Part shown: positions 39,641 through 48,710 of the stretch, piece by piece | Position numbering within the stretch: the first letter of the stretch is position 1 | Layout: every line of letters starts with the position of its first letter | Assembly (NCBI RefSeq): GCF_047030795.1 | Contig: NZ_JBKYIC010000002.1 | Length of the DNA: 64,000 nucleotides | DNA from: Frisingicoccus sp902471845 | GTDB lineage: Bacteria > Bacillota > Clostridia > Lachnospirales > Lachnospiraceae | Direction: 5' to 3' (one strand) | Program-made: the position numbers and the translations under genes | Notes under the pieces: generated by a model | Seen by the model: the letters and a program-made list of their open reading frames with translations, nothing else | Database searches by the model: none | What the model was told of the DNA's origin: nothing

Positions 39641-40777
39641 ATGAAGATGACGAACAGTTATCCGGAAGAACAAAAGAAAATTGATGAAATGTATATGGAG
39701 CGCGCTCTCGAACTGGCGGCCAAAGGCCGGGGAACAACAACTCCAAATCCGATGGTCGGGGCAGTGATTGTGAAGAACGGTCGGATTATCGGTGAAGGTT
39801 ATCATATTCGTGCCGGTGAGGGTCACGCAGAGGTGAATGCCTTTAAGAATGCCGTGGAAGATGTGACCGGAGCAACCATGTATGTGACTTTGGAGCCATG
39901 TTCCCATTATGGTAAAACACCGCCGTGCGCGGATAAGATTGTGGAAAAGAAAATCGGTCGGGTTGTGGTTGGTGCATTGGACCCGAATCCCCTTGTGGCG
40001 GGCCGGGGCATTGAGAAGATTCGAAATGCAGGTATTCCTGTCATTACCGGAGTTCTGGCTGAAAGATCGATTGCATTAAATGAAGTATTTATGAAATATA
40101 TCGTTACGAAGCGTCCCTTTGTTCTCCTGAAGGCGGCTATGTCGTTGGATGGAAAGATTGCTACGGCGGAGGGCGAATCCCAGTGGATTTCCTGTGAAAC
40201 GTCCAGAGAAGAGGTTCATCGTCTGCGGCATGAATTGACAGGAATTATGGCGGGCATCGGTACGGTTCTGGCGGATGATCCGATGCTGAATTGCCGAATT
40301 CCAGGGGGAAAACAGCCGGTGCGGATCATTGTGGACAGTCATCTTTCCATTCCTGAAGAGTCTAAACTCGTATGTTCTGCCAAAGAGTTTCCGCTTGTTG
40401 TGGCTGCTGTGGAAAATAGTGATGCTGCAAAAAAAGAGCGATTGGCAGAGCAGGGCGTTAAGGTCATCGAGGTGTCGGCCGACGATGCCGGGCATGTGGA
40501 TTTGAATATCCTCATGGATTGTCTGGGAGAAATGAAAATTGACAGTATATTGCTGGAAGGCGGGGGACGATTGGCAGAAGGTGCTTTAAAGGCTGGAATT
40601 GTGGATAAAGTACAGTTTTATATCGCACCGATGCTCATTGGCGGCGAAAGTGCAAAGACGCCGGTGGAAGGCCGGGGAATTGCAGCTTTAAGTGAAGCCT
40701 GGCATATTTCGAACTGGAAAGCGGAAGTGATTGGTGACGACATAAAGATTACCGGATACATTAAAGAAAGAGGGTGA
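39641..40777 (+). CDS. ribD: bifunctional diaminohydroxyphosphoribosylaminopyrimidine deaminase/reductase RibD
   Basis: Two early steps of riboflavin synthesis. The 378-residue protein has the N-terminal zinc deaminase (GHAEVNAF near residue 60, PCSHYGKTPPC near 86) and the C-terminal NADPH reductase (from about 150: AMSLDGKIAT, GIGTVLADDPMLNCR, LEGGGRLA). Full length. It is the first gene after the FMN riboswitch and overlaps the ribE frame start by four bases. Confidence 0.96.
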   Translation: MKMTNSYPEEQKKIDEMYMERALELAAKGRGTTTPNPMVGAVIVKNGRIIGEGYHIRAGEGHAEVNAFKNAVEDVTGATMYVTLEPCSHYGKTPPCADKIVEKKIGRVVVGALDPNPLVAGRGIEKIRNAGIPVITGVLAERSIALNEVFMKYIVTKRPFVLLKAAMSLDGKIATAEGESQWISCETSREEVHRLRHELTGIMAGIGTVLADDPMLNCRIPGGKQPVRIIVDSHLSIPEESKLVCSAKEFPLVVAAVENSDAAKKERLAEQGVKVIEVSADDAGHVDLNILMDCLGEMKIDSILLEGGGRLAEGALKAGIVDKVQFYIAPMLIGGESAKTPVEGRGIAALSEAWHISNWKAEVIGDDIKITGYIKERG

Positions 40778-40782
40778 GCAGA

Positions 40783-41439
40783 GTGTTTACAGGGATTATT
40801 GAAGAAATGGGCGTTTTAAAAGGTGTGAAACATGGTGCCAAATCTTCTGTGCTGACCATTGCCGCCAGTAAGGTTCTTGAGGGGACAAAACTTGGGGACA
40901 GTATATGTACAAACGGTGTGTGTCTGACTGTAACAAAGCTTGGCTCAGGGACCTTTGACGCGGATGTCATGGCCGAATCTATCCGGAGGACGAATCTCGG
41001 AGATTTAAGACCGGGAGATAAGGTGAATCTGGAACGGGCGTTGCGCCTCTGTGACCGGCTTGGTGGACATATTGTCAGCGGCCATGTGGACGGTACCGGA
41101 AAAGTGCTGTCGCTGGAGCGGGAAGATAATGCAGTCTGGGTGACTGTTGAGGCAGCTCCCGGCATTTTAAGATATATTATTGAGAAAGGTTCCATAACCA
41201 TTGACGGCATCAGCCTGACAGTGGCTTATGTGGATGATAAAGTCTTTAAGGTTTCCATTATTCCTCATACGGGAGAAGAAACCACATTACTGAAAAAGAA
41301 AGCCGGAGATATGGTGAATCTGGAAAATGATCTGATTGGTAAGTATGTGGAAAAGCTTCTGAAAGGGCAGGAAGATATACAGGAACCTGTGAAAGAAACC
41401 ATTGACGAAGATTATTTAAGAAAATACGGTTTTATCTAA
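40783..41439 (+). CDS. ribE: riboflavin synthase alpha subunit
   Basis: Dismutates two 6,7-dimethyl-8-ribityllumazine to riboflavin. The product of about 218 residues starts with the diagnostic MFTGIIEEMG if GTG 40783 is used, which is eight bases after AGAGGG; GTG 40774 would add three residues. Two lumazine-binding barrels are visible, with the NGVCLTV and DGISLTV blocks and GHIVSGHVDGTG. It is in the rib operon. Confidence 0.95.
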   Translation: MFTGIIEEMGVLKGVKHGAKSSVLTIAASKVLEGTKLGDSICTNGVCLTVTKLGSGTFDADVMAESIRRTNLGDLRPGDKVNLERALRLCDRLGGHIVSGHVDGTGKVLSLEREDNAVWVTVEAAPGILRYIIEKGSITIDGISLTVAYVDDKVFKVSIIPHTGEETTLLKKKAGDMVNLENDLIGKYVEKLLKGQEDIQEPVKETIDEDYLRKYGFI

Positions 41440-41475
41440 TCGATTTTACTAAACAAAGAAAGAAGGACTTAAAAG

Positions 41476-42687
41476 ATGAGTGAAACATTTAAATTCAACA
41501 CCATTGAGGAAATCTTAGATGATTTGAAAGCCGGAAAGAATATTGTTCTCATTGACGATGAGGACAGAGAAAATGAAGGTGATGTGATTTGTGCTGCGGA
41601 ATTTGCCACATTGGAAAATGTGAATTTTATGGCAGCCTATGCCAGGGGCCTTATTTGCATGCCGATGGCAAAAGAATATGTAGATAAATTGGAACTTCAT
41701 CAGATGTGCGTTCATAATACGGATAATCATGAAACCGCATTTACCGTATCGATTGACCACGTGAGTACGACCACAGGTATTTCTGCCTATGAGCGTTCAA
41801 TTACGGCAATGAAAACCGTGGATGATGATGCAAAGCCGGAAGACTTTCGTCGTCCGGGACATATGTTCCCGCTGCTGGCAAGAGACGGTGGTGTAATTGA
41901 ACGCCGCGGACATACGGAGGCAACGGTTGACTTATTGAGAGCTGCTGGATTGAAACCGGTCGGACTTTGCTGTGAGATTATGAAAGAAGACGGCATGATG
42001 GCCCGGACACCGGATCTTGTGAAATTTGCCGAAGAGCATGGCCTGAAAATCGGAACGGTAAAAGACCTGGTTCATTATCGCAAAACCCATGAGAAATTCG
42101 TAGAGTGTGTAGCAAAGGCAAAAATGCCGACCCGTTATGGATATTTTGAAATTTATGGATATATCAACAAGCTGAACGGAGAACATCATGTTGCTTTAGT
42201 TAAAGGCGATATCTGGGATGGGAAACCAGTACTGTGCCGGGTACATTCCGAGTGTCTTACCGGTGATGCGTTAGGCTCCGGCCGTTGCGACTGCGGTCAG
42301 CAGTATGATGCAGCTATGAAGCGGATTGCAGCCGAAGGCCGCGGTGTACTTCTCTATATGCGTCAGGAAGGTCGAGGCATCGGTCTGATCAACAAGATTC
42401 GTGCTTACGAGCTTCAGGATCAGGGTTATGATACAATCGAAGCAAATATCAAACTGGGCTTCCCGGCGGATATGCGCGACTATACCATTGGTACACAGAT
42501 TTTAGTGGATTTGGGCATTAAAGAAATGCGTCTTATGACAAACAACCCGGAAAAGGTTTATGGCCTTGAAGGCTATGGACTTTCCATCGTTGAGCGAGTT
42601 CCGATTCAGATGGAACTTGGTAAGGATGACGCTTTCTATTTAAAAACCAAACAGGAAAAAATGGGTCACTGGCTGACTTACAAATAA
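41476..42687 (+). CDS. ribBA: bifunctional DHBP synthase/GTP cyclohydrolase II
   Basis: Supplies both precursors of riboflavin. The 403-residue protein fuses RibB (1-205: IDDEDRENEGD near 27, RRGHTEATVDL near 140) to RibA (205-403: zinc motif SECLTGDALGSGRCDCGQQ near 257, RQEGRGIGL near 296). Both halves keep their metal and catalytic residues. It lies in the FMN-riboswitch operon. Confidence 0.96.
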   Translation: MSETFKFNTIEEILDDLKAGKNIVLIDDEDRENEGDVICAAEFATLENVNFMAAYARGLICMPMAKEYVDKLELHQMCVHNTDNHETAFTVSIDHVSTTTGISAYERSITAMKTVDDDAKPEDFRRPGHMFPLLARDGGVIERRGHTEATVDLLRAAGLKPVGLCCEIMKEDGMMARTPDLVKFAEEHGLKIGTVKDLVHYRKTHEKFVECVAKAKMPTRYGYFEIYGYINKLNGEHHVALVKGDIWDGKPVLCRVHSECLTGDALGSGRCDCGQQYDAAMKRIAAEGRGVLLYMRQEGRGIGLINKIRAYELQDQGYDTIEANIKLGFPADMRDYTIGTQILVDLGIKEMRLMTNNPEKVYGLEGYGLSIVERVPIQMELGKDDAFYLKTKQEKMGHWLTYK

Positions 42688-42730
42688 AATGATCAACATA
42701 TAAATTTAAGATAAAATGGAGGATATAACA

Positions 42731-43192
42731 ATGAAAACATTTGAAGGAAGACTGGTTGCTGAAGGATTAAAGGTAGGAATTATCGTTGCACGTTTTAATG
42801 AATTTATCGGTTCTAAGTTACTTAGCGGAGCTATTGACGGTCTCGTTCGTCATGGCATGAATGAAGAGGATATCGAAGTTGCATGGGTACCGGGAGCTTT
42901 TGAAATCCCTGTGGCAGCTCAGAGAATGGCTCAGAGCAATAAATATGATGCGATTATCTGTCTTGGCGCAGTCATCAAAGGCTCTACATCCCATTATGAT
43001 TATGTGTGTGCGGAAGTGTCCAAAGGTGTTGCTTCTGTATCTCTTCAGTTTGGTCTGCCGGTAATGTTCGGTGTACTTACTACAGACAACATTGAACAGG
43101 CTATTGAACGTGCTGGTACAAAAGCCGGTAACAAAGGTTATGATTGTGCACTCAGTGCTATTGAAATGGCAAATCTTTTCCGCCAGATGTAA
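42731..43192 (+). CDS. ribH: 6,7-dimethyl-8-ribityllumazine synthase
   Basis: Penultimate step of riboflavin synthesis, assembling into an icosahedral or pentameric shell. The 153-residue protein has IIVARFNEFI near the N-terminus, WVPGAFEIPVAAQ near 55, the GAVIKGSTSHYDYV block with catalytic His near 88, and FGVLTTDNIEQA. ATG 42731 has GGAGGA upstream; a start at 42716 is possible but less likely. It is the last gene of the rib operon. Confidence 0.96.
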   Translation: MKTFEGRLVAEGLKVGIIVARFNEFIGSKLLSGAIDGLVRHGMNEEDIEVAWVPGAFEIPVAAQRMAQSNKYDAIICLGAVIKGSTSHYDYVCAEVSKGVASVSLQFGLPVMFGVLTTDNIEQAIERAGTKAGNKGYDCALSAIEMANLFRQM

Positions 43193-43204
43193 TTTAAAAA
43201 GGCA

Positions 43205-43855
43205 ATGAAAGACGTAAAAACGATTATTTTTGATTATGACGGAACCCTCCACAATAGTACAAAAATCTATGTGGAGGCATTCCGTCAGGTCTATCGGGAG
43301 ATGGTGTCCGCCAAAGATGCTCCGGAACGGGAATTTCAGGATGAAGAGATTACAAAATGGCTTGGATATAGTGTTCAGGACATGTGGGATTCCTTTATGC
43401 CGGAGTTTTCACAGGAGAAAAAGATGTTTTATGCCGGAGAAGTCGGACGTCTCATGACAGAGAAAATCCGGAATAAAGAAGCTGTTCTCTATGACGGAGC
43501 ACTGGAGACGCTCCGGTACCTCAAGGATAAGGGGTATCACCTTCTTTACCTGAGTAACTGCGGACGGGCCTATATGGATATGCATGCCGAGTGTTTCGGC
43601 CTGCGAAATTATTTTGACCATATGTATTGCAGTGGCGACTATGACCAGAAACCAAAATATGAAATTTTTAATGTGATTAAAGAAGAATATCCTTCCGAGT
43701 ATCTTGTGGTCGGTGACCGTTTCCACGATATGGAGGTGGCCAGATATCATAAAGTGTATACAGCCGGCTGCGCTTATGGTTTCGGAACAAGAGAGGAAAT
43801 CGGGGCTGCGGATGTCATACTGGAAGATATCAGGGATTTGAAGAAGTTACTCTAA
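43205..43855 (+). CDS. HAD family hydrolase
   Basis: A 216-residue HAD phosphatase. The nucleophile motif is IIFDYDGTLHN (Asp 10 and 12), the Thr/Ser motif is YLSNCGRAY near 116, the Lys motif is in QKPKYEIF, and VVGDRFHDMEVA gives the acidic motif. A helical cap lies between about 20 and 85, as in the phosphoglycolate-phosphatase group. It starts 12 bases after ribH with a weak SD. A role in the riboflavin pathway, whose dephosphorylation step often lacks a known gene, is attractive but unproven. Confidence 0.87.
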   Translation: MKDVKTIIFDYDGTLHNSTKIYVEAFRQVYREMVSAKDAPEREFQDEEITKWLGYSVQDMWDSFMPEFSQEKKMFYAGEVGRLMTEKIRNKEAVLYDGALETLRYLKDKGYHLLYLSNCGRAYMDMHAECFGLRNYFDHMYCSGDYDQKPKYEIFNVIKEEYPSEYLVVGDRFHDMEVARYHKVYTAGCAYGFGTREEIGAADVILEDIRDLKKLL

Positions 43856-43887
43856 ATCCGAGTTTTGAATCAGGAGGCGGTTTGTAT

Positions 43888-45003
43888 ATGAAGGAGTTTC
43901 GTATCGTGCCGACGATTAAACAGTGCGACACGGTGAAAGAATTTTGCGGACAGTTAAATCCTGCCAGGGGTGATTTGATTTTTGTCAGCGGCGTAACCTA
44001 TAAACGTTATTTTGAAGGCCTGACCGGCGAGGCCAGGGTCGTGGACTATCGTCAATATATTCAGGGTGAGCCGAGTGACGTTATGGTTGAAAAAATGCAT
44101 GCGGCGGTGGGGGATTACGAATACCATCGGGTCATTGCGATCGGCGGCGGCGCTATTCTGGATGTGGCAAAATTGTTTGCACTGGAAAGGATGACACCGG
44201 TATTGGACCTTTATGACAAAAAGTTTTCGCCAGTCCGTGATAAAGAACTGATTCTTGTGCCGACAACCTGCGGTACAGGAAGCGAAGTGACAAATATCGG
44301 CGTGCTTATTCTGGAGTCCAGAAATACAAAGATGGGCCTGGCGGATGATGCGTTGCTGGCTAATGAAGCGGTTCTCATTCCGGAGCTTCTGGAAGGTCTG
44401 CCGTTCAGGTTTTTTGCGACCAGCTCTATTGATGCCCTTATTCATGCGGTTGAATCCTTTACATCACCAAAGGCCAGTCCCTTTTCACGGATGTTTTCGA
44501 TTGAGGCCATCCGTATGATTTTAAATGGTTTTAAGGAGATTGGGGCTAAAGGTGAGGATGCCCGATTGAGCCATATGAAGGGATTTCTTATGGCGAGCAA
44601 CTACGCTGGAATTGCGTTCAGTAATGCAGGCTGTGCCGCTGTACATGCCATGAGTTTTCCATTAGGCGGCAGATATCATGTGGCCCATGGTGAAGCGAAC
44701 TATGCTTTATTTACGGAAGTTTATAAAACTTATCAGAAACTTCAGCCGGTAGGAGCTATTCAGGATTTGAATCGACTGCTTTCCGGAATTCTAAACTGTC
44801 CGGAAACAAAGGTTTATGAAACTTTGGAGGCTTTGTTGGATCAACTGTTAAAGAAACAGCCTCTTCGGGCCTATGGCGTTAAAGAGAGTGAATTAGAAGA
44901 GTTTACGGATATCGTTATGGAAAAACAGGGACGGTTGATGGCAAACAATTATACCGAACTTACACGGGAAACTGTGCTTGGAATTTATAAAGCATTATAT
45001 TGA
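43888..45003 (+). CDS. iron-containing alcohol dehydrogenase (4-hydroxybutyrate dehydrogenase-like)
   Basis: NAD(P)-dependent type III alcohol dehydrogenase of 371 residues. Nucleotide motif AIGGGAILDVAKL is near residue 83, TTCGTGSEVTNIGV near 127, and metal-ligand histidines lie in IHAVESF and HGEANYALF. The family includes 4-hydroxybutyrate dehydrogenase, which it resembles in the N-terminal REFXIXPTI-like start, but the substrate is not certain. ATG 43888 is ten bases after AGGAGG; TTG 43882 is in frame but close. Confidence 0.87.
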   Translation: MKEFRIVPTIKQCDTVKEFCGQLNPARGDLIFVSGVTYKRYFEGLTGEARVVDYRQYIQGEPSDVMVEKMHAAVGDYEYHRVIAIGGGAILDVAKLFALERMTPVLDLYDKKFSPVRDKELILVPTTCGTGSEVTNIGVLILESRNTKMGLADDALLANEAVLIPELLEGLPFRFFATSSIDALIHAVESFTSPKASPFSRMFSIEAIRMILNGFKEIGAKGEDARLSHMKGFLMASNYAGIAFSNAGCAAVHAMSFPLGGRYHVAHGEANYALFTEVYKTYQKLQPVGAIQDLNRLLSGILNCPETKVYETLEALLDQLLKKQPLRAYGVKESELEEFTDIVMEKQGRLMANNYTELTRETVLGIYKALY

Positions 45004-45028
45004 CAAAATAAGAGAAAAAGACTATAAT
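45000..45028 (+). promoter_or_regulatory. promoter at the end of the dehydrogenase gene
   Basis: TTGACA (45000-45005) overlaps the dehydrogenase stop codon and TATAAT (45023-45028) follows after 17 bases. The predicted RNA starts near 45035. Confidence 0.8.
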
Positions 45029-45034
45029 GTAAAC

Positions 45035-45141
45035 ACTTATTTCCTGATTATCATGTATCGGAAGTGAAAGATTTATATAGCGTTGTGGAATGGAGTTAGA
45101 AGGATGACACTATCTTTCTGCCCTTTTTTACAACGCTTTTT
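45035..45141 (+). ncRNA. candidate structured leader RNA or sRNA ending in a terminator
   Basis: Between the consensus promoter and the next gene lies about 150 bases of leader. AGCGTTGT (45079-45086) pairs with ACAACGCT (45130-45137), followed by TTTT. Inside it AGAAGGAT pairs with ATCTTTCT with two G-U pairs. The arrangement fits an attenuated leader or a stand-alone RNA of about 105 bases. I recognise no known riboswitch class. Confidence 0.4.
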
Positions 45142-45185
45142 GTGTGCTTAAAAACGGTACACGGTTTATTCAGGAGGTAAGTTTT

Positions 45186-45551
45186 ATGAAAAATGCAGTG
45201 ACGAATAACAGTAAACGCTACAGTATCCAGTTGGCAAAGGCTTACGTGATCTATATGATGCTTGGAAGCTATTTTAAAAGCAGTCAGTGTACGAATCCAT
45301 GTGAGGCCGGACATTTATATCTGCATTATCAGGAACTGCCCGGACAGAAACAGTTCCGGGAAGAAGAACAGATTCTGCGAATGGCTAATGGAATTCATCC
45401 GGAATTTCGGAGGCGCATCAGTGAACTGAAATGTGCTGTGCGTTTCCTTCAGTCCGATGGAGACTATTATGTTTATTTTGAGACCGGTTTTGAGGAAGTG
45501 CTGGCGACGGTCAATCCGGATGGCTGGTGCCAGATTCGGTGCCTTGAATAG
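45186..45551 (+). CDS. hypothetical protein
   Basis: A 121-residue soluble protein that I do not recognise. It starts with KNAVTNNSKRYSIQLAKAY and contains a few cysteines and several Tyr/Phe-rich strands near the end (DGDYYVYFETGFEEVLA). CAGGAGG lies before ATG 45186; the frame extends to 45144 without a better start. It follows the candidate leader RNA and may be controlled by it. Confidence 0.7.
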   Translation: MKNAVTNNSKRYSIQLAKAYVIYMMLGSYFKSSQCTNPCEAGHLYLHYQELPGQKQFREEEQILRMANGIHPEFRRRISELKCAVRFLQSDGDYYVYFETGFEEVLATVNPDGWCQIRCLE

Positions 45552-45595
45552 GCACCGAAATATGATATACTGGAACCAGATGAGGAGGAAACAGG

Positions 45596-46306
45596 ATGCA
45601 TTATGTGATGAGTGATTTGCACGGATGTTATCAGGAGTACCGGGAGGCTCTTGAAAAGATAAATTTTAATGAACAGGATACGTTATATGTTCTGGGAGAT
45701 GTGGTAGACAGAGGCCCGGAGCCGATAAAACTTCTTCAGGATATGATGCTGCGTCCAAACGTTTTGCCGGTGATCGGAAATCATGAGTATATGGCCTTGA
45801 CTGTATTGAAGAAACTGTGTGTGGAGATTACGGAAGAAAATGCGGAAAATTATTTGTCCGCGGAAGATATGACCAATTATCTGAACTGGAGCATGGATGG
45901 CGGACAGTCTACGATACGTCAGTTTCAGAAGCTTTCTGCGGAGGAACGGTTGGATATTCTTGACTATCTGGAGGAATTTGCTTTATATGAGGAGGTCTGT
46001 GCCGGAGGCAGGGACTTTGTTTTAGTTCATGGAGGTCTGGAACCTTTTGTGCCGGGAAAAGCTTTAGAGGATTACGCATTGTCTGAAGTTATTTTCAAAT
46101 CCCCGGATTATAACAAAATGTATTTCGATGACCGGTATCTGGTCACCGGACATACTCCGACGCTGCGGCTTAAAGGGGAGCAGAAGGGGCGGATATTTGA
46201 AAAAAATCATCATATTGCCATTGACTGCGGCTGTGTTTATGGCGGCCGATTGGGTGTCTATTGCCTGGACAATGGAAAGTCATGGTATGTGGAAGCAAAG
46301 GGATAG
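45596..46306 (+). CDS. metallophosphoesterase (PP1/ApaH-like)
   Basis: A 236-residue two-metal phosphatase. Motifs are SDLHGCY (Asp 7, His 9), GDVVDRGPEP near residue 34, GNHEYMAL near 61, LVHGGLEPF near 143 and GHTPT near 183. The group includes symmetrical diadenosine-tetraphosphatases and Ser/Thr protein phosphatases of the PrpE type; the substrate is not resolved. GAGGAGGAAAC precedes the ATG. Confidence 0.9.
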   Translation: MHYVMSDLHGCYQEYREALEKINFNEQDTLYVLGDVVDRGPEPIKLLQDMMLRPNVLPVIGNHEYMALTVLKKLCVEITEENAENYLSAEDMTNYLNWSMDGGQSTIRQFQKLSAEERLDILDYLEEFALYEEVCAGGRDFVLVHGGLEPFVPGKALEDYALSEVIFKSPDYNKMYFDDRYLVTGHTPTLRLKGEQKGRIFEKNHHIAIDCGCVYGGRLGVYCLDNGKSWYVEAKG

Positions 46307-46335
46307 GCGACTGGATGTGGCCTATCCCTTTAGTT
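46301..46335. terminator. terminator between convergent genes
   Basis: GGATAGG (46301-46307) pairs with CCTATCC (46321-46327), followed by CTTTAGTTTT. It probably serves the metallophosphatase; the M32 peptidase ends on the other strand at 46336. Confidence 0.6.
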
Positions 46336-47844
46336 TTATAGATCTTTATACAATTCTTCAAATTTTTCCTTCAGATAATCGATATAATACTGAGGATTAA
46401 AGTCTTCACCCATCATATCTTTCAGAATTTCATTTGTTGTCTTTGTTTTTCCAAAGCGATGAATATGCTCTTTTAAGTAATCGTTAATCGGCTGGAAGTT
46501 CCCGGCTTTCAAATGCTCGTCCAGCGGCATGACTTGTTTTAAATGGGCATAAATCTGTGCGGCGATGGCAGTTCCCAGTGCATAGGAAGGAAAATAGCCA
46601 AAATTCCCGCAGGCCCAGTGGATATCCTGCAAGATACCTTCAGAGTCTTTTTCAGGTCTTACCCCCAGATATTCTTCATATTTTTTTGACCATATTTTCG
46701 GAAGCTGATCGATATCCACATCCTTCTCAAAAATCATCTTTTCGATTTCATAGCGGATGAGAATATGGAGCGAATATGTCAATTCATCGGCTTCAGTACG
46801 GATAAGACTTGGTGAAGATTTGTTAATACCAAGGATAAATGTATCCAAATCAATATCAGCCAGCTGTTCCGGAAAGGTGTCTTTTAAATTCTGGAAGAGC
46901 GGTACCCAAAAGGCACGGCTGCGCCCCAGATTGTTTTCAAAAAGACGGGACTGACCTTCGTGCATACCCATGGAAGTGCCGGTGCCGGCCGGCGTCGCTG
47001 TCAGCTCATCAGCAATGTGCATTTCGTACAGGGCATGGCCGCTTTCATGGATGGTTGAAAACAGGGCGCTTTCCAGATTATGTTCCCGGTAGGCTGTTGT
47101 AATCCGAACATCTTTGTTGTGCAGGTTTGTTGTAAATGGGTGGACACTCTCTTTTATGACGCCCCGGCCGAAATCGAAGCCTACGTGTTCCGCCAGTTTA
47201 CGATTAAAAGTTTTCTGGAACTCAACAGGATAATTCCTGTAATTATATTCTTTGTTGATTTTATCCTTTTTTGCATTCACTTCCTGAATCAAAGGGACAA
47301 TTTCTTTTTTAAGTCTTTCGAAAAAGATATCTAATTCCTTCATGGTGAAACCTTCTTCATAGTCGTCCAGAAGAAGATCATAAGGATGTACTTTCTTTTT
47401 ACCGGCTTTCAGACGGTATTTAATAAATTTTTTCTGGTAGTCGATAATTTCTTTCAGTGTTGGTGCGAACATGGCGTAATCATCGGCAGCTTTTGCTTTA
47501 GCCCAGATGGAAGGTGCTCTTGCGATGAGTCCCTGGTAAGACTGATATTCTTCCGGAGGAATGGGTTCCATACTTTCATATTGCTTTTTCAAATCCTTTA
47601 AGATGGCCCGTTCTTTATCGGTCAGATTTTTTTCTTCTGAAAGCTGATTCAAAAGCTTTTTAACGTCCTTATTGATAATTGTTTCATAATATTCATTGGA
47701 AAGCACTTCAATGGCACGAGCGGTCAGTTCGGAAGCTGCCTCCGGCGCTTCTGTTTCATTATCCCATTCAAATAAAACGAGAGCCGCACCAAGTGCGTAG
47801 GCTTTTGTGAGCCAGGGGTTCAGTTTGTCAAATATTTTATTCAT
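46336..47844 (-). CDS. carboxypeptidase, M32 family
   Basis: Cytosolic zinc metallocarboxypeptidase of 502 residues, the usual M32 length. The zinc motif HESGH in FSTIHESGHALYEMH lies near residue 266, and TATPAGTGTSMGMHEGQSRLFEN carries the third ligand Glu. The protein is mostly alpha-helical. ATG 47844 begins MNKIFDKLNPWLTKA. It is transcribed alone toward the metallophosphatase. Confidence 0.93.
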   Translation of the reverse strand: MNKIFDKLNPWLTKAYALGAALVLFEWDNETEAPEAASELTARAIEVLSNEYYETIINKDVKKLLNQLSEEKNLTDKERAILKDLKKQYESMEPIPPEEYQSYQGLIARAPSIWAKAKAADDYAMFAPTLKEIIDYQKKFIKYRLKAGKKKVHPYDLLLDDYEEGFTMKELDIFFERLKKEIVPLIQEVNAKKDKINKEYNYRNYPVEFQKTFNRKLAEHVGFDFGRGVIKESVHPFTTNLHNKDVRITTAYREHNLESALFSTIHESGHALYEMHIADELTATPAGTGTSMGMHEGQSRLFENNLGRSRAFWVPLFQNLKDTFPEQLADIDLDTFILGINKSSPSLIRTEADELTYSLHILIRYEIEKMIFEKDVDIDQLPKIWSKKYEEYLGVRPEKDSEGILQDIHWACGNFGYFPSYALGTAIAAQIYAHLKQVMPLDEHLKAGNFQPINDYLKEHIHRFGKTKTTNEILKDMMGEDFNPQYYIDYLKEKFEELYKDL

Positions 47845-47888
47845 CGATGATTTACAATCCTTTCCGAGTGTATTTTATAATTATTAGA

Positions 47889-47918
47889 TTATACACTTTT
47901 TTGTGGATTATGTGTAAT
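47889..47918 (-). promoter_or_regulatory. promoter of the M32 peptidase gene
   Basis: On the minus strand TTACAC (47918-47913) and TATAAT (47894-47889) are 18 bases apart. The rest of 47845-48152 is AT-rich, holds a TATAAT at 48030-48035 that may serve the CarD gene, and shows no ORF. Confidence 0.6.
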
Positions 47919-48152
47919 GGCATTATCACGAAGTTATATCGTGTAAAATTGTCAATTATTCATTGTATACAAATATAGACATTGTGAATTTTGTATAAAA
48001 TGCCCATAACATTTTTGTGAAAAATGGGTTATAATAATAATACAGCGTGTTGTTTACAGGAAGTGGAACGTAAATCCAGTTGTGTGAAACAAGACGCTTT
48101 TTCTGTTAGTAAATATTTTACAGGGCATTTCCACAGAAAGAGGTGAATCGGA

Positions 48153-48662
48153 ATGTTTCAGGTAAATGATATGGTATTGTATGGAACAAATGGTGTCTGC
48201 AGAGTGGTGGACATTGATGAAAGAGATTGCGGCGGCCGGATGGTGGAATATTATATTTTGAAGCCGATTTATGCATCGAATTCCACAGTATTTGTTCCTG
48301 TAAACAACGAAAAGCTGACATCAAAGATGCGATACGTGTTGACGAAAGAAGAAATTGATGCAAAGATTCGTGCGATTCCGGAAGTTCAGGAAGAATGGAT
48401 GGATGATGAACGGGCGCGGAAGGAACACTTTAAAGACATGGTCAGCCGGGCGGATACCTTTGAGCTGATTCAGTTGATTAAAATGCTGATTGAACATCGG
48501 GAGAAGGTCGTGGCACGTGGAAAGAAACTGCATGTGGCCGATGAACGGATGCTCCAGGAAGCAGAAAAGATGATTTGCGATGAATTCTCTTATGTACTTG
48601 GGATTCCGAAAGAAGAGGTACCTTCCTATATAACCAACAGCATGAAAGAAAGTATTCATTAA
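48153..48662 (+). CDS. CarD family transcriptional regulator
   Basis: A 169-residue RNA-polymerase-binding regulator. The N-terminal CarD/TRCF RNAP-interaction domain reads FQVNDMVLYGTNGVCRVVDID, with YYILKPIY and FVPVNNEKL (to about residue 62), followed by a helical DNA-binding domain. CarD-type proteins stabilise open promoter complexes. Several short paralogs are common in Clostridia, so the regulon is unknown. AAAGAGGTG precedes the ATG. Confidence 0.92.
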   Translation: MFQVNDMVLYGTNGVCRVVDIDERDCGGRMVEYYILKPIYASNSTVFVPVNNEKLTSKMRYVLTKEEIDAKIRAIPEVQEEWMDDERARKEHFKDMVSRADTFELIQLIKMLIEHREKVVARGKKLHVADERMLQEAEKMICDEFSYVLGIPKEEVPSYITNSMKESIH

Positions 48663-48674
48663 TTTAGATTATGA

Positions 48675-48710
48675 AAAGGGGATGGCCCGATGGGGTCATC
48701 CCTTTACTTT
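48675..48710. terminator. terminator between carD-type gene and ABC operon
   Basis: AAAGGG-(G)-ATG-G-CCC pairs with GGG-T-CAT-CCCTTT around a short loop, followed by ACTTTTTAT. It stands between convergent genes and may work in both directions. Confidence 0.65.

Noticed and set aside
43954..44445. A 163-codon minus-strand frame within the iron alcohol dehydrogenase gene
   Set aside because: It overlaps conserved dehydrogenase motifs, lacks start signals and is an antisense shadow.
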